The notes below the pieces were generated by a model, which worked only from the letters and a program-made list of their open reading frames with translations, had not been told where the DNA came from and searched no databases. Both the position numbers and the translations under genes were made by a program. A DNA stretch of 64,000 nucleotides, taken from NCBI GenBank assembly GCA_963668655.2, contig CAXXPQ010000002.1, positions 868,001-932,000 of the forward strand, written 5' to 3'. Positions within the stretch are counted from its first letter, which is position 1; every line of letters begins with the position of its first letter. The stretch comes from G963668655 sp963668655 (GTDB lineage Bacteria > Myxococcota_A > SURF-8). Shown here one piece after another: positions 50,149 through 60,196 of the stretch.

Positions 50149-52944
50149 TTACCCCTTCTCCTCGCCCCGCAGAATCTTCCAGCCGTTGTCCATCGGGATG
50201 TCCATGTGGAAACGCGTGTATCGGTTGACGACGCTCTCCACCGACAGCTCGCCCTTGTGCTCCTTGACGATGCCGTGACTGACGGAAAGCCCCAGGCCCG
50301 TGCCGATGTCCCGGGATTTGGTGGTGAAGAAGGGATCGAAAATACGGTCCTGCATCTCTTCCGGAATGCCCGCGCCGTGGTCCTCCACCGTGGTCCGGAT
50401 GTAGTCCCGCCCTTCGATCTCGATGGGTTCCGCCTGAATGCGGATGAGCTTGTCCTCGTGGTATCCTTCGTAGCGCTCGTTCAAGGCGTCCCGGGCGTTG
50501 ACGATGAGATTCACCAGCACCTGCTGGATCTGCTGGCTGCGACACTTGATCTTCGGAAGATCCTCCGGCACGTTCCATTCCAGCTTGATCTGGTTTTTCC
50601 GAAGCGCCGTGCGGAACAGCGAAACGGAGCGGGAAACGATGTCGTGCATGGACGCCGGGCTGTGGGTCTCCTTTTCCTGGCGGGCGAAGGCCAGAAGATT
50701 CTTCACGATTTTGGCGATGCGCTCGCATTCGTTGGAGATTTCGTCCGCGAACTCCGCCGTCATGCTGTCCTGTCCCTTCTTGGAGGAAATCAGGTCGGCG
50801 TAGTTCATGATGCTGTTGATGGGGTTGTTGATTTCGTGGGCGACGCCGGAAGCCAGCGTTCCGATGGATTCCAGCTTCTGCTGATGACGCAACTGCGCCT
50901 CCAGGTTGCGCCGTTCCAGTTCTCCCCGCTTTTCGCCGCTGATATCCCGGGCGACGCCGATCACCGCCGGTTCTCCCTTGTCGGAAAACGGCGTGGCCCA
51001 GACCTCGACTTCTATCGCCCGGCCATCCAGGCGCAGGAAACGCTCCTCCATGGCCGGAACGGGCCGGCCCGCGTCCATCATGTTTTTCACCCGATGCATG
51101 ACGGCTTCCCGGGAATCCGGGTGAACGAAATCCGCCAGCGGACGACCCAAGATATCTTCCGGACTTTCGGCCCCCACCATCTCCGCGCCGTAGGCGTTGA
51201 CGAAGGTCAGTCGGCCTTGGCTGTGAATGAAAATGGCGTTGGGCGACAGCTCCACCAGGCGGCGATAACGTTCCTCCGAGTCCTTCAGCGCTTCCTCGGC
51301 CCGAACCCGGTCCGTGATGTCGCGGACGTATTCGATGACCCCGGTCAGTTCTCCGCTCACCTGGTCGAGGATGGGAAAACTGTACAGATCGATCCAGCCT
51401 TCCTCTTTTCCACCCGCCCCGACTTTTCGAACGATTTCCCGCGCCGTTTTCCCCGTTGCGAAAGTCTCCGCCACCGGGCAGATTTCGCACCGCTTTGAAC
51501 GACCATGGAACACTTCATGGCACAAGCGCCCCTCCAAGGGACTGGTGTGGCCGTACATCCGTTCCAGGGTGGAATTGACGCGGATCACCCGGTAATCCCG
51601 TCCCATGACGCACATGCCGTCCTGGATGCCTTCGAAAATGTTGGACAGGAAACGTTCGCCCGTACGCAACGCCTCGGTGGCGCGCTGCCGAACCATGTAC
51701 GTCGCCAGGATATCGGCCGCCGTGCGGATCAGTTTCTGATCCTCCTCGCTCCATTCCTTGCGCCTTCGCAGACAGTCGAACCCGATGAATCCGAGAAACT
51801 CCCCGGAGGCGTACGCGGGAATCAGCGCCAAAGATTGCAGGTTCTCCCGCTTGAAAATCTCCCGCTCCAGCGCGGCCTCTTCCGGCAGATCCTCCGGCCC
51901 GTTGATGATCACGTTCCGCCGGTGGAGGATCTCGTTTTGGATCCAGGGATAATCGGGCGCGTTCAGTCCCTGGTAATCGTTCATGACCGCGTGGATGCCG
52001 TCCGCGCACCATTCCACCGTATTGTCCACCTGCTCCTCGTCGGCGCGGTAGTGGAAATAGAAGGCCCGGTCGGCGGACACCGCCTCGCCCAGAATCCGAA
52101 GCACGCGGTTCATGTCCGGCTCTTCCTCGGCCAGGAGCATGGTGGTGAAATCGGAAAGCGCCCGCTCCAGCACGAGGCGGTGCTTCAGCGCGTTTTCCAT
52201 ATCCCGTTCCCGGGTGATGTTGCGGGCGAAAGCGATCAGGCGCGCCGGGTCTCCTCGTTCACTGCGAACCAGCGTGGTGGTCATCTCGGTCAGGAACAAG
52301 CGACCGTCCTGCATGCGGTGTCCCACCTCTCCCCGGCAGACGCCTTTTTCGGCCACCCGCCGGTTGAAGGGCAGAACGTCCTTTTCCATTTGTTCTTCGG
52401 TATGGAAAATCCGCAGGTTTTTCCCGATCAGGGAATAAGAATCCTCGTAGCCATGCATCACGGCCCAGGATCTGTTGGCGTAGGTAATGGTCCCGTCCCA
52501 GTCCGCGATGGCGATGCCCTCGGCGAAACTTCCCGCGAAGTTCATCACCCGGGCCAGTTGATCCTCGGCTTTCTTGGACCAGGTGTAGTCCTTTCCGAAA
52601 GCGAAGACGTCCGTGCAGCGGCCGCTCTCGTCGAAGGAAAGGCGGAAACTCCAGTTCATATACACCCGTCCGCCGGACGGACCGATCAGGCGATTGTGAA
52701 TCCGCGGCGTCTCGGCTCGTTTCTCCAGCCAGTCGCGAAATTTGGCTTCGAAATATTCCCGGTCTTCCTCGTACAGAAAATCCGTAAACGGACGCCCCAC
52801 GCATTCCTCGGAGGTAAGCCCGAGAATTCCCCTGACTTTTCCATTGGCGAAACGCACGACGCCCGTCTCGTCCAGTCGCAGAACGAAATCGTTCGTCAGT
52901 TCCAGAAATTCCCGGAACTCTGGGTTGTTTTCCGAAAGCGCCAT
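50149..52944 (-). CDS. Multi-PAS/GAF soluble histidine kinase
   Basis: A 931-residue cytoplasmic kinase without membrane helices. PAS domains start near residues 15, 140, 440 and 570 (first signature FVLRLDETGVVRFAN). A GAF domain lies at about 275-430. HisKA has H in GVAHEINNPINS and HATPase_c has GTGLGLSVSHG. No receiver is attached or adjacent. The frame opens at 53145, but ATG 52944 has GGAG 8 nt upstream and gives a normal PAS start. The stop lies against the CRISPR-like repeat. Confidence 0.88.
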   Translation of the reverse strand: MALSENNPEFREFLELTNDFVLRLDETGVVRFANGKVRGILGLTSEECVGRPFTDFLYEEDREYFEAKFRDWLEKRAETPRIHNRLIGPSGGRVYMNWSFRLSFDESGRCTDVFAFGKDYTWSKKAEDQLARVMNFAGSFAEGIAIADWDGTITYANRSWAVMHGYEDSYSLIGKNLRIFHTEEQMEKDVLPFNRRVAEKGVCRGEVGHRMQDGRLFLTEMTTTLVRSERGDPARLIAFARNITRERDMENALKHRLVLERALSDFTTMLLAEEEPDMNRVLRILGEAVSADRAFYFHYRADEEQVDNTVEWCADGIHAVMNDYQGLNAPDYPWIQNEILHRRNVIINGPEDLPEEAALEREIFKRENLQSLALIPAYASGEFLGFIGFDCLRRRKEWSEEDQKLIRTAADILATYMVRQRATEALRTGERFLSNIFEGIQDGMCVMGRDYRVIRVNSTLERMYGHTSPLEGRLCHEVFHGRSKRCEICPVAETFATGKTAREIVRKVGAGGKEEGWIDLYSFPILDQVSGELTGVIEYVRDITDRVRAEEALKDSEERYRRLVELSPNAIFIHSQGRLTFVNAYGAEMVGAESPEDILGRPLADFVHPDSREAVMHRVKNMMDAGRPVPAMEERFLRLDGRAIEVEVWATPFSDKGEPAVIGVARDISGEKRGELERRNLEAQLRHQQKLESIGTLASGVAHEINNPINSIMNYADLISSKKGQDSMTAEFADEISNECERIAKIVKNLLAFARQEKETHSPASMHDIVSRSVSLFRTALRKNQIKLEWNVPEDLPKIKCRSQQIQQVLVNLIVNARDALNERYEGYHEDKLIRIQAEPIEIEGRDYIRTTVEDHGAGIPEEMQDRIFDPFFTTKSRDIGTGLGLSVSHGIVKEHKGELSVESVVNRYTRFHMDIPMDNGWKILRGEEKG

Positions 52945-53312
52945 CACTACTACTCCAGCGACATCGGGAAAATTACCGATTCCGGAAGCGTGACGCCCCG
53001 TGCGCCGAAAGCTTCCCGGCCATTCTCTTTTGCCTGTATGGGAGCCGAAGGGATCGGCCGAGTCCATGGCCGATGCCGGCCCCACACCTGCTCGTTCAGT
53101 TGCCCTCGTAGCCCGGATGCTAGCTCCCTTTTTCCTAAAGCACAAGGAAAATCCCTCCTTATAACGTTAATTTCACGCTGAATCCCGTTCATCGACGCCA
53201 TCAAGACCTTGACGCCGATTCCGGGCATCGGGTAAAGTGACAATCGTCGCCCCCGGCGGCGGCGATTCTTTTACAACCACCGACCCCGAATTCCGTCCAA
53301 AGGAGGTCCGCC
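52945..53312. other. Divergent intergenic region
   Basis: About 370 bp between the kinase and pruA. TTGACG (53209-53214), 18-nt spacer and TAAAGT (53233-53238) form a plausible pruA promoter. No other gene is seen. Confidence 0.45.
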
Positions 53313-54944
53313 GTGAGTATTGGTCTGTTCAACGCCCCGTATCCGGAAAACGAACCGATCCTTTCCTACGCCCCCGAGAGCGCCGAGCGCGCGTCGCTGA
53401 AGGCCGCCCTGGCCGTGCACGCCGCGAAGGAAATCGAGATTCCCATGGTCATCGGCGGGAAAAACGTCCGCACCGGAAAGCGGGGCGACTGCCGCATGCC
53501 CCACGACCACCAAAAGCGCCTGGCCCGCTATCACGTGGGGTCGGAAAAGGAGATGCTGCGCGCCATCCAGGCCGCCGGAAAAGCCCACGCGGAATGGGCC
53601 TCCTGGTCCTGGGAGGAACGCGCCGCCGTCTTCCTGAAGGCCGCCGATCTCCTGGCCGGACCCTACCGGGACACCCTGAACGCCGCTACCATGTTGGGAC
53701 AGAGCAAGACCGCCTTCCAATCGGAAATCGACGCCGCCTGCGAACTGATCGACTTCTTCCGCTTCAACGTCTCCTACGCCCAGCAGATCATGGAGGAGCA
53801 ACCCGAGTCCGCGCCGGGCGTCTGGAACCGCCTGGAGCACCGCCCACTGGAGGGTTTCGTCTTCGCCGTGACGCCCTTCAATTTCACCTCCATCGCCGGA
53901 AATCTGCCCACCAGCCCCGCGCTGATGGGCAATACCGTGGTCTGGAAGCCGGCTTCCACGGCCGTCTACTCCGCCCACTTCCTGATGCAGCTTCTGAAGG
54001 AAGCCGGGCTGCCGGACGGCGTCATCAATCTGGTCGCCGGTCCGGGGGCGAAGGTCGGCCAGGCGGCGCTCACCCACCCGGATTTGGCGGGCATCCACTT
54101 CACCGGCTCCACGGGCGCCTTCCAGTCCATGTGGAAAACGGTGGGAACGAATATCCACAATTACAAGGGCTATCCGCGCATCGTCGGCGAGACGGGCGGC
54201 AAGGATTTCATCTTCGCCCATCCCTCCGCCGACCCGGACGCCCTGGCCATCGCCATCGTGCGCGGGGCCTTCGAATACCAGGGCCAGAAGTGCTCGGCCG
54301 CCAGCCGGATGTACATTCCGAAAAGCCTCTGGCCGCGTCTGCTGAAACGCCTGGAAAAGGAAATCGCCACCATCAAAATGGGCGATATCGCCGACTTCTC
54401 CAATTTCATGGGCGCGGTGATCGACAAGCCAAGCTTCGACAAGATCGGAGGTTACGTCGATCGCGCCAAAAAGAGCCGCAATGCCAAGGTGCTCATCGGC
54501 GGCTCTCGGGACGATTCCGTGGGCTATTTCATCGAACCCACCCTGATTCAGGCGTTGCGCCCGGACTACGAAACCATGACGGAGGAACTCTTCGGTCCCG
54601 TGGTGACCGCCTACGTTTACCCGGACAAGGATTTCGAGAAGACGCTTACGCTCTGCGACCGCACGAGCCCCTACGCCCTGACCGGCGCGATCTTCAGCCA
54701 GGATCGCCGGGCGGTGAAACAGGCCGTGGACGCGCTGCGCTTTTCGGCCGGGAACTTCTACATCAACGACAAGCCCACGGGCGCGGTGGTGGGCCAGCAG
54801 CCCTTCGGCGGCGGGCGCGCTTCCGGCACCAACGACAAGGCGGGCAGCTATCTGAACCTGGTGCGCTGGGTCTCGCCGCGCTCCATCAAGGAAACCTTCG
54901 TTCCGCCGAAGAGCTATCCCTATCCCCACATGGACGAGGAATAA
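53313..54944 (+). CDS. pruA: L-glutamate gamma-semialdehyde (1-pyrroline-5-carboxylate) dehydrogenase
   Basis: A 543-residue aldehyde dehydrogenase of the stand-alone P5C dehydrogenase type. Motifs are VTPFNFTSIAGN, the NAD-binding FTGSTGAF, the general-base region ETGGKD, and the catalytic Cys in FEYQGQKCSAASR. It oxidises glutamate semialdehyde to glutamate in proline and arginine catabolism. No proline dehydrogenase lies beside it. GTG start with AAAGGAGG upstream. Confidence 0.93.
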   Translation: MSIGLFNAPYPENEPILSYAPESAERASLKAALAVHAAKEIEIPMVIGGKNVRTGKRGDCRMPHDHQKRLARYHVGSEKEMLRAIQAAGKAHAEWASWSWEERAAVFLKAADLLAGPYRDTLNAATMLGQSKTAFQSEIDAACELIDFFRFNVSYAQQIMEEQPESAPGVWNRLEHRPLEGFVFAVTPFNFTSIAGNLPTSPALMGNTVVWKPASTAVYSAHFLMQLLKEAGLPDGVINLVAGPGAKVGQAALTHPDLAGIHFTGSTGAFQSMWKTVGTNIHNYKGYPRIVGETGGKDFIFAHPSADPDALAIAIVRGAFEYQGQKCSAASRMYIPKSLWPRLLKRLEKEIATIKMGDIADFSNFMGAVIDKPSFDKIGGYVDRAKKSRNAKVLIGGSRDDSVGYFIEPTLIQALRPDYETMTEELFGPVVTAYVYPDKDFEKTLTLCDRTSPYALTGAIFSQDRRAVKQAVDALRFSAGNFYINDKPTGAVVGQQPFGGGRASGTNDKAGSYLNLVRWVSPRSIKETFVPPKSYPYPHMDEE

Positions 54945-54990
54945 CCGCCTCCTTCCGGTTTCGGCCGGAGAACGAGTTCCGCCAACGAAT

Positions 54991-55019
54991 CCCGGATGTC
55001 CCAGGGCGTCCGGGTTTTT
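54991..55019 (+). terminator. Rho-independent terminator after pruA
   Basis: A long stem opening CCCGGA and closing TCCGGG (54991-55014), nearly fully paired inside, is followed by five T. It lies just before the maf ribosome site. Confidence 0.7.
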
Positions 55020-55049
55020 CTTTCCACCGGGAATCGAAGGAGCCGCCCC

Positions 55050-55634
55050 ATGCCCGCATCCTCCCTGGTTCTGGCCTCCACCAGCCGCTATCGCAAAGAA
55101 CTTCTCGCGCGGCTGCAACTGCCCTTCGAGGCCCGTGCGCCCCGTTACGACGAGCCGGATCCGGGGCTTTCGCCTCTGAAAACCGTACAGATACACGCCA
55201 CGTCCAAGGCCCTCAGTCTGGGCGGAGATTTTCCCGACGCGCTCATCATCGGTTCGGACCAACTGGCGGCGCTGGACGACGAGATTCTAGGCAAGCCGCA
55301 CACGGAGGAACGCGCGCGGGCGCAACTGGCGCGACTCTCGGGGCGTACGCACCGCCTGATGACCGCCCTGGCCGTGTTCGAACCCGCTTCCGGACGTCTG
55401 GAAACGGCCGTGGACGTTCACGAACTGACCATGCGGCCGCTTTCGGAGGAAAACATCCGTCGTTACGTGGAGCGGGACCGGCCGCTGGACTGCGCGGGAT
55501 CGTACAAACTGGAGAGCCTGGGGATCGCCCTGTTCGCGTCCATCGAGGGATCCGACGACACGGCCGTGATGGGGCTGCCCTTACGGCTTCTGACCGGGCT
55601 TTTGCTGCGTTTCGGCGTCGATCCCCTGGGCTAG
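55050..55634 (+). CDS. Maf-family nucleotide pyrophosphatase
   Basis: A 194-residue Maf protein. It starts LVLASTSRYRKELL, with IIGSDQLA (acidic site), GKPHTEERAR, SGRTHRLMTA and YKLESLGIALF. The YceF/m7GTP-type subgroup is suggested by SDQLA, but substrate is not proven. AAGGAG before ATG 55050 sets the start. Its last 54 nt overlap the convergent dipeptidase gene. Confidence 0.88.
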   Translation: MPASSLVLASTSRYRKELLARLQLPFEARAPRYDEPDPGLSPLKTVQIHATSKALSLGGDFPDALIIGSDQLAALDDEILGKPHTEERARAQLARLSGRTHRLMTALAVFEPASGRLETAVDVHELTMRPLSEENIRRYVERDRPLDCAGSYKLESLGIALFASIEGSDDTAVMGLPLRLLTGLLLRFGVDPLG

Positions 55635-56291
55635 CTCCTTGATGTGCGCCCGGCAGAGGGGATGGCGTTTCGGCTTCGGAGCGTTGTAGTGCCACCACTC
55701 CCGGCGGATGCCGGAAAAACCCGCCCGGGCCATGGCGTCCTTCAATACCTCCCGGTTCTTCGTGGCCGTTTTCGAGCGCAAGACGGCGTTTCGCCAGGCA
55801 TCCTTGCCGAAGTGATCGAATTTCGTGGGCATTTCCAGATAGGTTCCGGAGAGATCCGCCAGGGTCACGTCCACCGCCGCGCCCCGGTTGTGGTTGGATC
55901 CGCTTTGGGGCGGCGCGACTTCGCCCCGCACGGGATGGGCGGCCCACATGGCCTCCTGGACGTGCAGCGGCCGGTAACAGTCCCACAGGACCAGACGCAA
56001 CTTCTTTTTCCGCAGGAGATCGGCGGCCTTTTCGAGCCGTTTCGCCACCGAGCGACGCAACAGACAACGCTTGCTTTCATAGAAGGCCCGCTTCAGGAAA
56101 TTGTCCGTGGTGGCGTACTTCAGATCCACGATGGCGTCCGGAATTTGAAGCGCAACGTCCACAAACGGCTCTCCGGAAACCCGGGCCACGGACTCCGAGG
56201 TACGGGCGGGGGAATCCTTCGCCCCGGCAAAGGCCGCCGGAAGCAGCAGCCAGAGAAGGAAGGCCGTCCGGATTGTTTTCCTCATCGCCAT
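55581..56291 (-). CDS. D-Ala-D-Ala dipeptidase, VanX/DdpX type (M15D), exported
   Basis: A 236-residue enzyme with a signal peptide ending near AFAGA. Zinc ligands lie in SNHNRGAAVDVTL (SxHxxGxAxD) and EWWHY (ExxH). The family cleaves D-Ala-D-Ala; with a signal peptide and no van genes nearby, a wall-turnover role is more likely than glycopeptide resistance. The 3' end overlaps maf. Confidence 0.88.
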   Translation of the reverse strand: MAMRKTIRTAFLLWLLLPAAFAGAKDSPARTSESVARVSGEPFVDVALQIPDAIVDLKYATTDNFLKRAFYESKRCLLRRSVAKRLEKAADLLRKKKLRLVLWDCYRPLHVQEAMWAAHPVRGEVAPPQSGSNHNRGAAVDVTLADLSGTYLEMPTKFDHFGKDAWRNAVLRSKTATKNREVLKDAMARAGFSGIRREWWHYNAPKPKRHPLCRAHIKELAQGIDAETQQKPGQKP

Positions 56292-56399
56292 GCTCGCCGA
56301 TCTCCATGTCCTGTCAAATCCCCGCGTTTCATCGCAGCATACCCAAGCTCCTTCCGGCGGTCAAGTTCGGCCCTCTCTTCCGAAAAAACGATTCGTTCC

Positions 56400-56653
56400 A
56401 TGAAAATGAAGGCGGGTATTTCCCGTTCCCTTCCCCGACGGAGCCGCCTCGCGTCATGAGGCGAGAAACCGGGGCGGAAAAGGGCGGCTGTCAAGGCCGT
56501 AGCGAGTGAAGCGAGCGGAGCATGTTTAGCCTTGACGGCCGCCCGCGCGCCGGTACAAGCCGAAAATGACGCGAGAAAGAGCGAAGGAGGCGGAAGGGAA
56601 CCCCCTTCCTCGATGGTGAGCCTTGTCCGAAAACGGCTTTCCGATTTCTCCCC
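56400..56653 (+). repeat. Dispersed structured repeat, copy 2
   Basis: Same element as 4891-5142, about 90 percent identical over its length by eye, same orientation. All three inverted repeats are intact. It lies between the dipeptidase promoter and the terminator of the Cys-rich lipoprotein. Confidence 0.75.
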
Positions 56654-56670
56654 GATCCTGGAGTCAAGCC

Positions 56671-56710
56671 AAAAAAGAATCGAGCCGCCCCGCAAAAGCG
56701 GAACGGCTCG
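56671..56710 (-). terminator. Rho-independent terminator of the Cys-rich lipoprotein
   Basis: On the minus strand CGAGCCG (56710-56704) and CGGCTCG (56687-56681) form the stem, with further pairing inside, followed by TTTTTT (56676-56671). Confidence 0.8.
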
Positions 56711-56734
56711 ACAGGGAGGTAAAACCGAGTCGAA

Positions 56735-59098
56735 TCAGTACACGCAGACCGGCGGACCGCACACGGCGCAGATGGGGCAGTCCGGGTCCGGCGGGCAGGT
56801 GTCGCAATGCATGCCCCGGGGGCAATCCGAGTCGCTGCTGCATTCGGTATGGGACACCGGGCGGCATTCGAAACCGATGCAGCCGTCGGCGGTGGTGATT
56901 TCCACCGGTTCCTGGCCGAAGGCGCAATCGGGCGCGATCACCGCCGGGCAGCAGGTGCCGTAGCAGACGGCGATGCAGTCCATGCCCTCTTCGCATCCCG
57001 GAGCGGGCAGACAGGCTCCCGTTTCCACGGTGCAGTACTCGCCGAAACCGCAATTCTGGTTGCTGGTGCATTCCGCGCCGTTTCCGGCGGGGACGCACTC
57101 GCAGAACGGGCAACCGTTGCCGTCTTCACGGCATTCCACCCTGAAGCCTTCGTCGCATTCGGGCAGCACGCCGGTGGGCGGGCAGATGGGACCGCAGAAG
57201 CCTTCGTAGGCAATTTCCGCGCCGGCGCAACGGGCGAAGCACTCGTTGTCGTAGGTTATGCCGTCGATACCGCAGACGGGATAGTAGTATTCCGGGCAGG
57301 CGCAGACTTCCTCGACGCACAGGCCGTTGACGCAGGCCATGTCGGCGGGGCAGTCGGCGTTCGCCGCGCAGGGCATCGGCTCGCCATATTCGCAGTAGGA
57401 TCCGCCGCAGCAGGTATAATCGTCTTCGTCGCAATCCATCTCCAGGAAGACGCACATGCCGTTTTCGCCGCAGTCGTCGTCGCTGTAGCATTCGTAGGTG
57501 TTCCAGCAGGCCGCCTCGCAATAGCCGTCCACGCAGATATAGCCGCCTTCCGGCATGCCGATGGAGGGATCGGCCTCACCGAAGTAGCCGTAGCAGTCCG
57601 AGTCCGTTTCGCATTCGTTTCCGCCGTCGGCCACGCACTCGCCGTAGCCGTAGGGCGGCATGCCGGGATCGTTTCCGGATTCGTCGGGATCGGTATAGCC
57701 GTCGCCGTTTTCATCGAACCACTCGTAGTATTCGCAGTGATAGCCGCTGGGGCAGTCGCGATCCTCGCTGCATTCCAGACTCACCGGCACGCACACGCCG
57801 CCCATGCCCGGCTCGATCCAGTCGTCACCTTCCGGATCGCCCGGAACCGCCATGTCGTCGTCCCAGTAGACTTCGCAGATGAATCCCACGGGACAATCCG
57901 AATCCGTGTAACATTCGTTCTGGTAGGGCACGCAGGTGCCGCCCATGTAGCCGGGGTTCGGCGTGCCGATATCGTCCGGATCGCCTTCGTCGCCGGGAAC
58001 CACCGTGCCGTCCTCGCCGTAACCGTAGGTGTATTCGCAGTACTGGCCGTTCGGGCAGTCGCTGTCGTCCATGCACTCGAATCCGCTGCATTCGTAGAAG
58101 CACATGTGGTTCTCGCAGCTCCAGAAACCCGGGCAGCGCATGCCGTAATCCTCGTCGGGGTACATGCCCTCGCAATCCCGGGCGGTGTCGCATTCCCACG
58201 GGGTCGGTTCGCAGACGCCGCTGGTGGGATAGGGGGTGCCGCCGCCCACGCAGAGGCCGCCGAACCAGCCGCAGTCGCCTTCGCCGTCGCAATCCACGTA
58301 CTCACACCACATGCCCTCGGGGCAGTCCGCATCGGCCTCGCAGTACAGGCCGGGCATGTCTTCCGTGCCGCCGCCGATGGGCGTGCCGTTTTCGTCCCAT
58401 TCCTCCTCGCCGGGCAGGAGAGTGTCGTACCAGACGCAGGAATAGCCGTCCGGGCAGTCCCGATCGCTCTCGCAGGACATGTCTCCGTTGCACTGGAACC
58501 GGCACTGGCCTTCGATGCAGGCCCAGTCGCCCTCGCAATCAATGGGCGGCGCGCCGATGTGAGCGCAATCCGCGTCCGTCTCGCAGACATCCGGGCACTC
58601 GCCGATGGTGACGTTGACTTCGCCGAAGAGGGTGTCCTTGAATTCATCCCACACTTCGATGTGATAGGTTCCGTCCGTAAGGTTCTGCAGTTCCACCGAA
58701 AGATCGATGAAGCACATGCAGTCGGTCACGTCGTTGGCCGTATCGATTTCACGCAGAAGAAGATCCCGTCCGTCCGCTTCCAGGGCGAAAGCGATCTCCG
58801 CGCCGCACTGATAATAGGCGTCGTGATGGAAGATGGTGACGTTTTTACCGTGAATCCGCGCCTCGATGGGATTGTACGGATAGGGCAGGCCCGGATCGGT
58901 TTCGTTCCACCCTTCCCGCTGGCGGGCGGAAAGATCATCCTTGCAGGCGCTCTGCTCGGTGTCGCCCAGAGTGGGATCGGTGGTGGAATTCGGATCGTTC
59001 GGGTCGTCCGTGGTTCCCGGGTTGATCGTGGTTTCCAGGCAGCCGGAAAACACCAGCGCCAGGGAAAGCAGCAAGGTACAAAGGATGGCCTTTTTCAT
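56735..59098 (-). CDS. Large Cys-rich repeat lipoprotein with Kazal domain
   Basis: A 787-residue lipoprotein with lipobox LVFSGC. After a beta domain (to about 180), residues about 180-580 consist of some ten repeats of the type CxxDSDCPxGYxCEY, often with acidic Gly-rich loops. A Kazal-type domain (CACPEYYYPVCGIDG...CFARC) lies at about 598-640. More Cys-rich modules follow to the end (CPFCEC, CDTCPPDPDCPICA). AAGGAGG before ATG 59098 fixes the start. Surface display and disulfide or metal binding are likely; protease inhibition by the Kazal part is possible. A terminator follows. Confidence 0.8.
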   Translation of the reverse strand: MKKAILCTLLLSLALVFSGCLETTINPGTTDDPNDPNSTTDPTLGDTEQSACKDDLSARQREGWNETDPGLPYPYNPIEARIHGKNVTIFHHDAYYQCGAEIAFALEADGRDLLLREIDTANDVTDCMCFIDLSVELQNLTDGTYHIEVWDEFKDTLFGEVNVTIGECPDVCETDADCAHIGAPPIDCEGDWACIEGQCRFQCNGDMSCESDRDCPDGYSCVWYDTLLPGEEEWDENGTPIGGGTEDMPGLYCEADADCPEGMWCEYVDCDGEGDCGWFGGLCVGGGTPYPTSGVCEPTPWECDTARDCEGMYPDEDYGMRCPGFWSCENHMCFYECSGFECMDDSDCPNGQYCEYTYGYGEDGTVVPGDEGDPDDIGTPNPGYMGGTCVPYQNECYTDSDCPVGFICEVYWDDDMAVPGDPEGDDWIEPGMGGVCVPVSLECSEDRDCPSGYHCEYYEWFDENGDGYTDPDESGNDPGMPPYGYGECVADGGNECETDSDCYGYFGEADPSIGMPEGGYICVDGYCEAACWNTYECYSDDDCGENGMCVFLEMDCDEDDYTCCGGSYCEYGEPMPCAANADCPADMACVNGLCVEEVCACPEYYYPVCGIDGITYDNECFARCAGAEIAYEGFCGPICPPTGVLPECDEGFRVECREDGNGCPFCECVPAGNGAECTSNQNCGFGEYCTVETGACLPAPGCEEGMDCIAVCYGTCCPAVIAPDCAFGQEPVEITTADGCIGFECRPVSHTECSSDSDCPRGMHCDTCPPDPDCPICAVCGPPVCVY

Positions 59099-59407
59099 GG
59101 GGTTCCTCCTTGGGGTGAAACGGAATCTCGTCATTTTCGGTTCCTATATCCGTGGTTTTCAAAATATGCGTTTCGCGAACACGCCCCAAAGAACAAGCAC
59201 AGGCCGTGCCAATTTTGAAATAACCGACAAGTTTTCATGCAAGACATTGAAATTGCTACGGAATACTTACACAAAATCCCGATGAAATCCGAGCCGGAAT
59301 GTCCCGGCGTGTCAGGCTGACTTGTCATGCCTGCCTGACAGGTCGGAATTCCGTCAAGAATTCCTTTCAATCCGGGGTTCGAGGCGGAATCGGGCCGCCC
59401 GAGGGAG
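59099..59407. other. Intergenic region with long inverted repeat
   Basis: About 310 bp holding the promoter of the Cys-rich lipoprotein. TGTCAGGC and GCCTGACA form an 8-bp inverted repeat near 59309-59341. No gene seen. Confidence 0.4.
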
Positions 59408-60196
59408 CTATTCGGCAAAAGCGGGAACATGGGATCTCACCCAGGCCACGCCTTCGTCGTTTTGTTCGGGGGATTTTCCCTCCACCGTGAGGCTGAAGGG
59501 ATGCGACAGCCCCGAAAGCACACGCAGAAGCGGCGTGTAATCGATGGAGGCCCGGCCGGGGGGCAGGTGCAGATCCTCCCGCCCGTGATTGTCGTGCAGA
59601 TGCAGGTGGAAAAGGCGTTCCCGAAGCGGGGCCAGCCAGCGTTCCAGGTCCGCGCCGTGATTGAACATGTTGAAGTGGCCGATGTCCAGGCAGAAACCCA
59701 GGCGCGGGTGATCGATCTCCCGGATGGCCGTGGCCAGGGGCCGGGGAGCATCCTCGAAGATGTTTTCCAGGACGATGTTGAACGGGGGATCCGGCAGCTT
59801 CGCCAACATCCTGGTATAGAAATCCACCGTGCGTTTGGTCCAGACCTCTTTCTGGAATCCGTTGCGGCAGGGGATGTAACTGCTGTGAAACACGACGGTT
59901 TCCGGTTCGGCCAGCTCCGCCGCCTCCAGGGTCAGCCAGGTGCGTTTCCAGGCCAGATCCCGCACGGCCCGGTCCATGGAGGCCGGTTCGTAGCCGAAGA
60001 CCGGCCCGTGGATGCAGACGGGCGGGTCGTAATCGGCCTGCAAGCGAAGGATGCGTTCCCTGACACCGTTGGTTCGCCATGCGTCCAGTTCGTCGCCGTG
60101 CAGGGCGATTTCCAGGGCGGCGTTCGCCCGGCGATGGTGCTCGAAGTCGGTATCGAAACGCGTCATGGAGATGTGGCGATACACCGGCTTGGTCAT
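59408..60196 (-). CDS. TIM-barrel protein, sugar isomerase/AP-endonuclease-like
   Basis: A 262-residue member of the xylose isomerase-like TIM-barrel superfamily. Conserved metal-ligand regions are VCIHGPVFGYEP, FHSSYIP, VLENIFED, CLDIGHFN and HLHLHDNHG. Specific reaction unknown. AAGGAG lies 6 nt before the ATG. It stands alone. Confidence 0.8.
   Translation of the reverse strand: MTKPVYRHISMTRFDTDFEHHRRANAALEIALHGDELDAWRTNGVRERILRLQADYDPPVCIHGPVFGYEPASMDRAVRDLAWKRTWLTLEAAELAEPETVVFHSSYIPCRNGFQKEVWTKRTVDFYTRMLAKLPDPPFNIVLENIFEDAPRPLATAIREIDHPRLGFCLDIGHFNMFNHGADLERWLAPLRERLFHLHLHDNHGREDLHLPPGRASIDYTPLLRVLSGLSHPFSLTVEGKSPEQNDEGVAWVRSHVPAFAE

Noticed and set aside
55581..56291. Vancomycin resistance gene
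   Set aside because: The protein is VanX-like but exported and without vanH, vanA or regulators nearby; wall turnover is the better reading.
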